From: Tranzscheliella williamsii
Taxonomy: Eukaryota > Basidiomycota > Ustilaginomycetes > Ustilaginales > Ustilaginaceae
Direction of reading: 5' to 3'
Assembly: GCA_023212725.1 (NCBI GenBank)
Contig: JALBYF010000057.1
Span: 1 to 64,000 of the forward strand
DNA: 64,000 nucleotides
Part shown: in pieces, positions 56,018 through 64,000 of the stretch
Layout of the letters: each line of letters starts with the position of its first letter
How positions within the stretch are numbered: the first letter of the stretch is position 1
Notes under the pieces: generated by a model
What the model saw: the letters and a program-made list of their open reading frames with translations, nothing else
Database searches by the model: none
What the model was told of the DNA's origin: nothing
Translations under genes and position numbers: made by a program

Positions 56018-57640
56018 ATGCAGTCGGCAAGCAACGACGATGGCAGGCAGCCGCTCTTGCCGCCATTGATGTCCGATTGCCGCAAGCTCTCTTACTCGTC
56101 TGTTTCTACGGCTCGGTCGCCGCCAGATTCGCTCCGCTATTCGCCCTTTCCGGACGGGGTGGATTTCGAGGGCGCGTCCAAGTCTGGCACTGCGCAGCGG
56201 CGAGCCAAGATGCTGGTGCTCTTGGGCGGCGCTGGGCTGGCGCTGCTGCTGATCTGCACGTGTGCATGGGGCGGCGATGCTCGTGCTGCCGCCATGGTGC
56301 TGTCTTGGCTGGGTGCGGCGCTGCCCAGCGGCCGCGCGGGCACTCGCAGCGCGGCGGTGGCCTACGCCTACCAGCGGATGCTCGGCAACATCGGCGGCAC
56401 GAGGCCTAGCACGGGCAACCAGGTGCGCGGCGTGCTGGCCGGCTCTGTCATCGCCTCGCCGTCCACGGCCGCGCCGGACTACTTCTATTCGTGGGTCCGA
56501 GATGCCGCGCTGACCATGAGCGAGGTGATCGCGCAGCACAACCTCGACCGCGGCCTGGTGGAGGACTATGTCCACGCCGAAAAGACGCACCAGGCGGCGG
56601 CGGCTGGGTCGAGCGCGGGTCTGGGGGAGCCCAAGTTCCACGTCGACGGCTCGCTGTTCACGGGGCCGTGGGGGCGTCCACAGAACGACGGGCCGGCGCT
56701 GCGTGCCCTGGCGCTCACCGCCTTCGCGCGGCGGATCGGGCTGGACGACCCGTTCACGACGCAAGTCCTCTACCAGCCGGACCTCCGCGCAGGCAGCGTG
56801 ATCAAGACGGACCTCGAGTATGTGGCGCACCACTGGCACGAGCCGAGCTTTGACCTCTGGGAAGAGGTGGAAGGCATGCACTTCTTCACCCTTGCTGTGC
56901 AGCGGCGGGCGCTGGTGGAGGGGGCGGCTTTGGCGGCGGCGCTGGGGGATGCGGGGGCGGCGGAGTACTACCGGGCGCAGGCGCGGGCGGTGGAGGCGCG
57001 GCTGGAGATGTTCTGGGATGCAGAGGCGGGGTATATCCGAGCGTCTGAGGGGGTGGCGGGGCGGGGTGGGGTGGACTGTGCGGTGCTGCTGGGGGCGCTG
57101 CGGGGGTGGGACGGGGAAATGGGTGGGGCGGCGGAGGGGTGGGGGCCCGGGTCGGCGCGGGTGCTGGCGACGCACCGGGTGTACGTGGACGCGTTTCGGG
57201 GGCTGTACGAGCTGAATGCGGGTGCCGGGCGGGGGGCGGTGGCGGTGGGGCGGTATCCGGAGGACGTGTACGACGGCGCGGGCCGGACGGGGGGCAATCC
57301 GTGGTACGTGTGCACGCTGGCGGCCGGCGAGGTCCTGCACACGGCCGCGGCGGGCGCGCGCGTGCGCGGGCTGACCATCACCGCCCCCGCCCTGCCCTTC
57401 TTCCGCCAGTTCGCACCCACCCACCCCGGCCACTACCCGCCCACCCACCCCCTCGTCACCACCCTCACCACCGCCATGTCCGCCATGGCCTCCCGGTTCG
57501 ACGCCATCGCAGCCGCCCATGCACACCCCAACGGCTCCTTGAACGAACAGTTCCACCGCACCACCGGCTACAACCAGGGCGCCCGCGACCTCACCTGGTC
57601 CTACGCCGCCCTCGTCGCCAGCCACCGCGCCGCCGCCTAG
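56018..57640 (+). CDS. GH15 glucoamylase with N-terminal membrane anchor
   Basis: Glucoamylases release glucose from the ends of alpha-glucans by inversion. ATG 56018 gives 540 residues. An N-terminal polar segment is followed by one hydrophobic helix at about 65-85 (MLVLLGGAGLALLLICTC), giving a type II orientation with no cleavable signal peptide. The GH15 core begins with NQVRGVLAGSVIASPS and continues with DYFYSWVRDAALT; DLWEEVEGMHFFT holds the catalytic acid pair (Glu 282/283), YPEDVYDG and GGNPWYVCTLA follow, and SLNEQF (Glu 510) contains the catalytic base. No starch-binding domain follows; the protein stops just after GARDLTWSYAALVA. A cell-surface or secretory-pathway enzyme is inferred. 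Codons switch from G-ending to C-ending near 57365. Confidence 0.93.
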   Translation: MQSASNDDGRQPLLPPLMSDCRKLSYSSVSTARSPPDSLRYSPFPDGVDFEGASKSGTAQRRAKMLVLLGGAGLALLLICTCAWGGDARAAAMVLSWLGAALPSGRAGTRSAAVAYAYQRMLGNIGGTRPSTGNQVRGVLAGSVIASPSTAAPDYFYSWVRDAALTMSEVIAQHNLDRGLVEDYVHAEKTHQAAAAGSSAGLGEPKFHVDGSLFTGPWGRPQNDGPALRALALTAFARRIGLDDPFTTQVLYQPDLRAGSVIKTDLEYVAHHWHEPSFDLWEEVEGMHFFTLAVQRRALVEGAALAAALGDAGAAEYYRAQARAVEARLEMFWDAEAGYIRASEGVAGRGGVDCAVLLGALRGWDGEMGGAAEGWGPGSARVLATHRVYVDAFRGLYELNAGAGRGAVAVGRYPEDVYDGAGRTGGNPWYVCTLAAGEVLHTAAAGARVRGLTITAPALPFFRQFAPTHPGHYPPTHPLVTTLTTAMSAMASRFDAIAAAHAHPNGSLNEQFHRTTGYNQGARDLTWSYAALVASHRAAA

Positions 57641-57811
57641 CCCGCCCACCTCACCGCCCCACCTCTGTCGGCTCAAATACGCACAGACCGCAGCTACAGA
57701 ATGCAATAGTGCCATACCGAGATGCATGGCAATGGCAAATGACTGCGCGGGATACAAATACAACCGCGGTGCGGTGACAGTGACAGGGAAAGCGTGTCCG
57801 GGGATGCGGGG
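57641..57811. other. Convergent 3' region between glucoamylase and P5B ATPase
   Basis: Only 171 bp separate the stop codons of the glucoamylase (plus) and the ATPase (minus). It is presumed shared 3' untranslated sequence. Confidence 0.5.
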
Positions 57812-60800
57812 CTATGCGTAGATGGCCTTTTCGACGGCCTTGTAAGGCTTGGGGGGAGCGGCGGGGAGGGCGCGCGCGGCGGCGTGAAACGGGACAGCGA
57901 GGGCGCGGACGACGTAGGGAAGGGCGACGAACTCGAAGAGGAGCGCGACGACGAGCTGGGCGAGCACGACGGCAAAGATGATCCAGAAAAAGTGCGGCGG
58001 CATGGCGACCAACCCGAACAGGGAGAAGAAGGGCCCGCCGGTGAGGAAGAGAAAGTAGAATGCGAATACGGTCAGCACGGCGAGCGCGGGCGCTAGCAGC
58101 CAATTACGCACGACCAGCTGGCGGTGCGGTGGGCCAAGCGAGTAAGCGTAGCCCGCGATCAGGTACGAAAAGACCGAGGTTTTGAAGAGCGCCGTGTTGT
58201 CCATGTTGTTCAGCACCAGGTCCTCGGGGTCGAATTCGGGGCTGTCGTACCAGCTCCGCCCGTGCAGCACGACGTAGACCACCGTCTGCGCGAGGAAGCC
58301 GAGCACCACCTGCCCCAGCATCGAGACCACCGGCTTGGCCGACGAGAGCCGCGCCTCGGGCGGCTGCTTCCAGAGCTTGCTGGCGGGACGCGAGTTGGCG
58401 AGGCCGATGGCGATGGGGAGGACGATGAAAACGTCGATAAAGAGGTACTCGGCGTTGTCCAGCGAGGTCGCCTTGCCGTAGAGGAGCACGACGGTAAAGT
58501 ACTCGGCGAGCGAGTAGCAGCTCATCCACTTGAACATGGCGAACGAGACGGTGAGCGTGGAGCGGCCCTCGCGGATCAGGTGGGTGATGGCCGAGATGTC
58601 CTTCCTGCGCGAGGTGAACGGTGCGGCGACCGACGCCTCGGCCTCGGAGAGCGACAGGCCGACGTCTGCCGACTTGAGCGCGCCGCAGTCGTTGGCGCCG
58701 TCGCCGGTGAAGGCGACCACGTAGCCCAGTGTCTGCAGCCGCTCGACCAGCTCCTGCTTCTGCTCGGGCGAGAAGCGGCCGAGGATCTTGCAGTGCACCA
58801 GCACGCGCGCCAGCGTCTCGGCCGAGCACGCCTCGACCAGGCGGCGCAGCATTTCACCGGACACGGCCAGTTCGACGTCCTTGAGCGTCTGCCTCGCCGC
58901 ACCCTCCTTGGCGACCGGATCGAGACTGTACGCGTCCAGCTTGTCCGTCTCGTCGTCGATGCTAATCCACTCGACCGCCGCGGACGCGGGCGCGATGCGC
59001 GCGGTGTAGACGGTGGCGGTGGTTGCCAACATACCGCACTCCTTCCCGACCGAGACTGCGGTGAGGACCGAGTCGCCGGTGCACATCTTGATGGGCAGCT
59101 GCGCGTCCTGGCGGATCATGTCGATCGAGGCGGTGGTCGCCGCCTTGAGCTTGTTTTCAAAGATAATGAGTCCGAGGAACTCGAGCTCGGCCTCGGCCTG
59201 GCGCCGCGAGAGCGTGCGGGCGCCGACCCAGCCGAGGCGGTCGACAGTCTTGCCGGCGACGGCCAGCACGCGGAACCCGGCGCGAGTGCACCGGTCCAGC
59301 ACCGAGGCGTAATCAGCAGGCAGGCTCTCCGGCCGACAGAGCGTCGAGACCGACTCGGGCGCGCCCTTGCAGTAGATCTGCGCCCGCACCTCGTTCTCGC
59401 GCTTGACCACGACGCTCATCCGCCGCAGCGACGCCGAAAAGTCAAACAGGCGGACAATGGCGAGCGCACCGCTCGCGCCGCGCGCCTTGATCACAGGCAC
59501 ACGTGCCGGCGAGCCGTCCTTCGTCAGCGGCCGCCGAGCTTCCTCGTCCTCCCGGCCCGCGCGAGACAGGTAGACAGGCAGAGCGGCCGCATCGTCCTGC
59601 AGCCGCCGACCAGTCCACTCGAGCATCTTGACCTCCAACGGCTCGCCAATCGGCTCCCCGTCCAGCAGATTCAGATCATGCGCCGAGGCCATCGCTTCCA
59701 GAAGGTCGAGTTTGCCTTCTTCGTTCGGCGTTCCGGCTTGGTGGACAAGCTCGGTGAATCGGCCATTGGCGACCTGCCGGATGCCCAGTACGTCGAGCCC
59801 CTCCTCGGTCAGCGTGCCGGTCTTGTCAAAGACAAACATGTTGACCATGCCAGCGACATTGATCCGCTGCGGGCTGAGACAGAAGATCTGCGACCTCTTC
59901 AGCCGGGCGATGGAAAAGGTGACGCAGATCGAGAGCGTAGCGGGCAGGGCCGGCGGCACGGCAATGGTGAGAACGTCGAGCGACCTGAGGGCGATCTCTT
60001 CGCTGCTGACGCCGATGATCTTGAAGTAGATGATGGTAGCGATCATGCCGATGGCCGCGATGACGAACAGGTTGCCGATAAAGTAAAAGGCGTCGCGGTA
60101 GAACTTGTGGCTGATCGGTCTCGGGAAGAGCATCTGGCGGACGAGCGATCCCTTGGCGGTAGAAAATCCGGTTCGGATGACAAGTGCCTTGGTGGTGGAG
60201 GTGTCGGCGCCGGGGCGCACGCGGATCAGCTTGGTGCCCGAGTAGAGGATGTTCTTGTCGAGTCGATCGAGAGCGTCGCCGGTGGCAAGCGTCGAGGACA
60301 AGTCGCTGCGCGAGATAGGCGACTTGACCACCGGGACCGATTCGCCGGTCAACATTGACTCGTTGACAATGCAGTCGCCTTCGAGCAGAACAAAGTCACA
60401 GGGCAAAGCCTCGACAAGACGATGCCCGCTGTGGAGCGAGGTATCGGCATCCACACCGAGATCGGAGAAGGCAGCAAGATCAACGATGTCGCCAGGGACG
60501 AGCTGTTCGCTGTCCAACTTGGACCACATGCCTGACGCTGGATGGGCGGTGAGGTGCTCGTGCTTTTCGACGTCGGTGGACTCAGACGCCGGAGTGACCT
60601 GCGGATGATGGGGAACCTGACGAAGCGCGGAGACTGGACAACTGAAGCGACTCATTTTCTTCAACTTCTCGATGGCTGCCTTTGTGGTGACGGTGGTGGT
60701 CACGATACCGATGATCGAGACGACACCGATGACAATCGCATAGGGTACGTAGTCATCGTTGCACCACAGGACGATGGAATAGATCTGAAAGATATAGAAG

Positions 60801-61888
60801 GGATGGAGGACCTCCTCGAGCATAATATCCAAGACGGATTTGCCTTTGACCGAGACCTGATTAGGACCGAACAGAGCCTGCCTCTCGGAAACGAGCTGGG
60901 CGGGGAGACCGTTGGCAGCAAGGCTAGCATCAGAGGCGATGGCGTCGGCCCAAGAAGGATCCCTCCAGGAGGCGAGCTGGCGGAACTTGCCCGTTTCGGG
61001 GTGGAGAAGGAAAGTGGTAGCGCGGTACTCGAGCACGTCGACGTGGCTCAGGAGACCGGACTCGGTCGGGTGAGGCATCTGCTTGGGCTTGAGCTCCTGG
61101 GCGGCATGAGCGACCTGTTCAGGGCTTTCCCATGGCTGCTGAAGGCTGGGAGGGAAGACAGCCGACTTGTGGACGGGCGACGCAAAGACGAGCCTCTTGA
61201 GGGGCAGGATCTCAACCTCGCCATGCTTGCTCTTGATGCGGATCAGAACGCCCTTGTTGCGGTTGTGCTTGCTCTGCTCTGATGGTTGAGCTGCGAGGGA
61301 AGTCGGCGTGGTGTTCCACCGAATCCAGAACTTGTTGTTGGCCCAGCTGTCAACGACAAACCAGATGCCACCGGTGATGATGCAGAGGGTGTACCAGAGG
61401 ATCATCAGGAAGATCTGTCTGCGGTAGAAGCGGAGATGCAGCTGGATATCTTCATCCACAAGATAGATGGATTGGGCGTGGCCGGCATCGACTGGCTGGT
61501 CAGCGGGACGTTCGGTTGACGAGGCGAGGGAGATGCGTGAGTCAGGCGCGACGCCGCCGTGACCATCCTTGCTAGGGTTGTGCTGGGCCGCATCGAGCAG
61601 CTCCTGCATCTCTGGACGCGGCGGGAGGTGATGATCGGGGATGTGATCGACACTGTCCTGATCAGCGACGGTGGAGTGGTTGGTGTCCGCAACGGAGGTA
61701 CGCGGGGTAGGATCGTCGGGCTTTGCATCCGGCTGCAGCTGGGTGTAGACTGGGTCATCCTGCTCCGGCTCGAGAAGGACGAAGCGGCGAGTCGCTTGAG
61801 GACAGACAACGTCTTGGACCGGGTCGACAGGACCAACAGGGCTGACGCCATCGGGTGGGCAAGGCTCAAGGGGGCTGGTGTTGGACAT
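57812..61888 (-). CDS. YPK9: P5B-type ATPase, YPK9/ATP13A2 family
   Basis: P5B ATPases are vacuolar or lysosomal polyamine and metal-handling pumps in yeast and animals. The intronless frame of 1358 residues starts at ATG 61888. After a polar N-terminus a first helix (LMILWYTLCIITGGIWFVV) and a paired helix precede the A domain with MLTGESVPV. The P5B-specific PPALPATLSICV in helix 4 is followed by the phosphorylated Asp 688 in DKTGTLTEEG. The N domain contains TGDSVLTAVSVGKECGM, and the P domain GDGANDCGALKSADVGLSLSEAEASVAAPFTS. Six more helices follow, ending with KPYKAVEKAIYA. PPALP, not PPELP, assigns it to P5B rather than SPF1 (P5A). A long antisense frame (58124-60358 plus) is compositional. 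Confidence 0.95.
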   Translation of the reverse strand: MSNTSPLEPCPPDGVSPVGPVDPVQDVVCPQATRRFVLLEPEQDDPVYTQLQPDAKPDDPTPRTSVADTNHSTVADQDSVDHIPDHHLPPRPEMQELLDAAQHNPSKDGHGGVAPDSRISLASSTERPADQPVDAGHAQSIYLVDEDIQLHLRFYRRQIFLMILWYTLCIITGGIWFVVDSWANNKFWIRWNTTPTSLAAQPSEQSKHNRNKGVLIRIKSKHGEVEILPLKRLVFASPVHKSAVFPPSLQQPWESPEQVAHAAQELKPKQMPHPTESGLLSHVDVLEYRATTFLLHPETGKFRQLASWRDPSWADAIASDASLAANGLPAQLVSERQALFGPNQVSVKGKSVLDIMLEEVLHPFYIFQIYSIVLWCNDDYVPYAIVIGVVSIIGIVTTTVTTKAAIEKLKKMSRFSCPVSALRQVPHHPQVTPASESTDVEKHEHLTAHPASGMWSKLDSEQLVPGDIVDLAAFSDLGVDADTSLHSGHRLVEALPCDFVLLEGDCIVNESMLTGESVPVVKSPISRSDLSSTLATGDALDRLDKNILYSGTKLIRVRPGADTSTTKALVIRTGFSTAKGSLVRQMLFPRPISHKFYRDAFYFIGNLFVIAAIGMIATIIYFKIIGVSSEEIALRSLDVLTIAVPPALPATLSICVTFSIARLKRSQIFCLSPQRINVAGMVNMFVFDKTGTLTEEGLDVLGIRQVANGRFTELVHQAGTPNEEGKLDLLEAMASAHDLNLLDGEPIGEPLEVKMLEWTGRRLQDDAAALPVYLSRAGREDEEARRPLTKDGSPARVPVIKARGASGALAIVRLFDFSASLRRMSVVVKRENEVRAQIYCKGAPESVSTLCRPESLPADYASVLDRCTRAGFRVLAVAGKTVDRLGWVGARTLSRRQAEAELEFLGLIIFENKLKAATTASIDMIRQDAQLPIKMCTGDSVLTAVSVGKECGMLATTATVYTARIAPASAAVEWISIDDETDKLDAYSLDPVAKEGAARQTLKDVELAVSGEMLRRLVEACSAETLARVLVHCKILGRFSPEQKQELVERLQTLGYVVAFTGDGANDCGALKSADVGLSLSEAEASVAAPFTSRRKDISAITHLIREGRSTLTVSFAMFKWMSCYSLAEYFTVVLLYGKATSLDNAEYLFIDVFIVLPIAIGLANSRPASKLWKQPPEARLSSAKPVVSMLGQVVLGFLAQTVVYVVLHGRSWYDSPEFDPEDLVLNNMDNTALFKTSVFSYLIAGYAYSLGPPHRQLVVRNWLLAPALAVLTVFAFYFLFLTGGPFFSLFGLVAMPPHFFWIIFAVVLAQLVVALLFEFVALPYVVRALAVPFHAAARALPAAPPKPYKAVEKAIYA

Positions 61889-62847
61889 GTTGGAGAGAGC
61901 TCTTCGCTCGACCAGACCGGATAGAATCGTAGCTGGCGATGGCCGTACCGGAGAGGGGGAGAGGAAGAAGAAAGGAAGAAACAGAACAAAGTAAAAGAAA
62001 TCAGTTTAATTCTCCCCCACGAAAGCTTTCTTTTCCGCCGTTCGCAGCGGATCACCTCAAAGCCATGAGCAGATAACAGATAAGTTGATTAGCGGCGTGG
62101 TTCAGTCGCAGAAGAAGAATATCGATTTCATAACAATCAGTGCGAATCGGAACTGAATCACATTAATACTACAAATCGGATCGGATGACGACTGATAAGC
62201 ACGTAAATGTTTACAGATTAGCTTTGGCCGACGCAGCTGTTCTGATATCGAATGCATTTTTCTCTCTTTTTTTTTGAACCGTGGCGTTGCGTTCGGCGAC
62301 TGCATACATCGTGCATTGCCCATCATCAGCGCCGCAACGCGCACTCTACACAAATGCGAAGAGAGTGCGAAGCGACGCTGCCACTCCGCCTGGGACGGCG
62401 TTTCGCGGGAGATCACACCCGAAGTCCATTTACAACGTTTCGCGCAGTGCTGGGAATGTGTTCCTACGCAGACCGCTCCTTCAAAAATTGTGTTGGCTCG
62501 AGTTCGGTGTTGTATAACGCGTTTGCAGAGACAACCGGTATGGGTGTTAGATTCATGAACCAAAGTCTAACACAGGCTGGTTTGTTCGATGATCTCACAT
62601 GCATCTCGATGACCTCTCTCGGAACCGTCTCAGCAATGTGAATGCTTAACTAAGCTCGCAGAGCTACTCTCCTTCGCATGACTACAACACCTACTCCCCA
62701 ACCTGCCCCACTGGTCTCACGCTTAGCATCTTCACACTCTCACGCAGCATTTTGCCTACACTATTGGCTCAGCTAGGTTGTATCGCTTCCGCCCTTTGCG
62801 ACCCCGACACCTCCTCCGGCGCTACGGTCTTGCATGTGGTAGCTAGC
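61889..62847. other. Divergent promoter of P5B ATPase and MIM1-like gene
   Basis: No gene is recognised in 959 bp. The stretch next to the ATPase start is purine-rich on the plus strand (61950-62020), consistent with a pyrimidine-rich leader on the ATPase strand. A T-run lies near 62264-62274. Confidence 0.45.
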
Positions 62848-63534
62848 ATGTCGTCCCATCACAATCAGCATGCTCCGCGGACCAAGCCGTCCTCAGAGTC
62901 GCAGTCCGACAGCGTGCCGACGGTGTCCGCGACGGGCATGCCCAGTATCCTGCCTCGACATACAGAACGGCGCGGTTTGGACGAGAAGGCGCGGTATGAC
63001 GAGGAGGAGGGGTTTGCGCCGGCTGAGCTGTATGGCCGGAAGGGGGGGCGGGGAGGGGAGCGTGCGGCGAGTTCTTCCGATGCTGACGAGTGGGGGGGTG
63101 ATACAGACGGGGAGGATGGTGCGGTGGCGACGGCGGAGCCGCCGGGTGAGTACGCGACGACGGGCTCGCTGACGCTGGCGGCGTTCAACCCGTACTCGCA
63201 CATCTCGCCCGCGCGCCGCGCCATCCTCATCTCCGGCTCCCTCTTCATCAACCTCGGCCTGCCGTTCCTCAACGGCGTCATGCTCGGCTTCGGCGAAATC
63301 TTTGCTCGCACCGTCCTCGCCCCCGCCCTCGGCATCTCCGGCATCCTCTGGACAGGCGACACCACCAACGCTCTCCTCCACTGGCCCTCCCTAGGAATCC
63401 GCTCAGCACCCAACCCCCGCAACATCCCCACTCCTGCCTTCGCAGACAAACAGCCCAGCGACTTCGACTCCTGGACAGACACACACCCAGTCTCCCTCGA
63501 CAACACCGCTCCTTCGCCACATACCGAGCTATAA
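62848..63534 (+). CDS. MIM1: MIM1/TOM13-like mitochondrial outer-membrane import factor
   Basis: MIM1 inserts helical proteins into the mitochondrial outer membrane. The chosen ATG 62848 is the first in-frame ATG and gives 228 residues. A long acidic, Ser/Gly-rich N-terminus (to about residue 120) precedes the conserved core INLGLPFLNGVMLGFGEIFAR at about 134-154, the family hallmark (LPFLNGVMLGFGE). The remaining 70 residues are polar and rich in Pro/Ser. Yeast MIM1 is about 113 residues, so both tails are long here. Assignment rests on the short core, so I hold it at moderate confidence. Codons change from mixed/G-ending in the N-terminus to C-ending in the core. Confidence 0.65.
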   Translation: MSSHHNQHAPRTKPSSESQSDSVPTVSATGMPSILPRHTERRGLDEKARYDEEEGFAPAELYGRKGGRGGERAASSSDADEWGGDTDGEDGAVATAEPPGEYATTGSLTLAAFNPYSHISPARRAILISGSLFINLGLPFLNGVMLGFGEIFARTVLAPALGISGILWTGDTTNALLHWPSLGIRSAPNPRNIPTPAFADKQPSDFDSWTDTHPVSLDNTAPSPHTEL

Positions 63535-63806
63535 TGCCCCGTCCCGCCACCATGAGCATCCCCCCCTAGCATCTCCGCATTTCTTCCGCATCTTGTCCCA
63601 GGCATACACAGCAACCGAGGAATTCTTTGTCACATCCTCTTCCGGCCACCTAACCCGCTCAAGCCTCATCTCGCTGCAGAGATGCGTGCTGTGTTCGGCC
63701 CCACCAAAGCCGTCCAATTCGGTCAACGCAGTCGGATGCATTTCGCATGTTTACTATGCTAGAGGGGGACACTGCGCAGGAATCTGCGGCAAAGTAGGGC
63801 CGTGAA

Positions 63807-64000
63807 TCAGGAACCACCGCGAGCGGCGGCGGCTTGACGGTCGCGGCGGTTGAGCTCGTCGATCTCTTTCCAGGGTCGCTCGTCCATCATCCAGTAGACA
63901 AACGGGCCGTTGGGGCTCTCTTCCTCGTGCGCAGCGTCGGTCCAGATGCCAAAGATGGGCGCCTTGGTGCCCGGCGGGCCCGGCTGAATGCCCTCCAATT
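63807..64000 (-). CDS. Partial gene: C-terminal 63 residues of an unrecognised protein
   Basis: A minus-strand frame runs in from the right edge and stops at 63807. It encodes PGPPGTKAPIFGIWTDAAHEEESPNGPFVYWMMDERPW and then a Lys/Arg/Glu-rich end (NRRDRQAAAARGGS). The composition is clean and the frame begins at the edge without an initiator, so it is the 3' end of a longer gene. I do not recognise the family; the conserved Gly, Pro and Trp pattern suggests a folded domain. Confidence 0.6.
   Translation of the reverse strand, partial: LEGIQPGPPGTKAPIFGIWTDAAHEEESPNGPFVYWMMDERPWKEIDELNRRDRQAAAARGGS

Noticed and set aside
55853..57763. 636-codon minus-strand frame opposite the glucoamylase
   Set aside because: Arg/Pro/His-rich antisense shadow; the plus strand has GH15 motifs and catalytic Glu residues.
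58124..60358. 744-codon plus-strand frame opposite the P5B ATPase
   Set aside because: No domain is present and the composition (Arg, Asp, Glu-rich) is that of an antisense frame; the minus strand has all P-type ATPase motifs.

Overview
This is nuclear DNA from a fungus, almost certainly a basidiomycete, and I infer a smut-lineage (Ustilaginomycotina) yeast or dimorphic species. Evidence: spliceosomal introns with GTAAGT-like donors and CTAAC/CTGAC-like branch sequences, tRNA genes with introns after position 37, moderately GC-rich coding sequence, pyrimidine-rich leaders upstream of genes, and a fully fungal gene set. Species cannot be fixed from the window alone. No transposon, virus, CRISPR or plasmid signal was recognised.

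Layout. 0-6 kb: an unrecognised two-TM protein (minus), the tail-anchored E2 enzyme UBC6 rebuilt from four exons (minus), and an intron-bearing tRNA-Glu(CTC). 6-13 kb: a membrane-anchored HSL-type alpha/beta hydrolase (plus), VPS16 of HOPS/CORVET (three exons, minus) and a divergent PRKRIP1/DUF1168 protein (plus). 13-21 kb: an NsdD-like GATA factor (minus) with a roughly 5.6 kb gene-free upstream region. 21-31 kb: DED1 RNA helicase (minus), an unrecognised 778-residue protein with an RVxF-like motif (minus), and RPL11 with a 13-nt microexon (plus). 31-42 kb: a GTT1-like glutathione transferase and an MFS sugar-type transporter (both minus), an intron-bearing tRNA-Ser(TGA), the GTPase RHO3 (plus), and the TFIIH helicase XPB/SSL2 (minus). 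42-52 kb: a 2312-residue largely disordered protein with a C-terminal RA-PH tandem (plus), MAK11 (minus) and a small prenylated UBL3-like protein (minus). 52-64 kb: epoxide hydrolase (minus), type II membrane-anchored GH15 glucoamylase (plus), a P5B ATPase of the YPK9/ATP13A2 family (minus), a MIM1/TOM13-like outer-membrane biogenesis factor (plus), and the 3' end of an unknown gene at the right edge (minus).

The genes do not form an operon or an obvious metabolic cluster; it is a mixed housekeeping region. Thematic links (ER/endosome protein quality control: UBC6, UBL3-like; vacuole: VPS16, P5B ATPase; polarity: RHO3 and the RA-PH protein) are inference only. I found no convincing new multi-gene system. 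The most unusual signal is compositional: several genes (MAK11, RHO3, glucoamylase, MIM1-like, GST) are built of successive blocks in which codons end almost only in G, then almost only in C. Also notable are the tRNA-Glu intron, the RPL11 microexon, the split CAAX protein and the long empty region upstream of the GATA factor.
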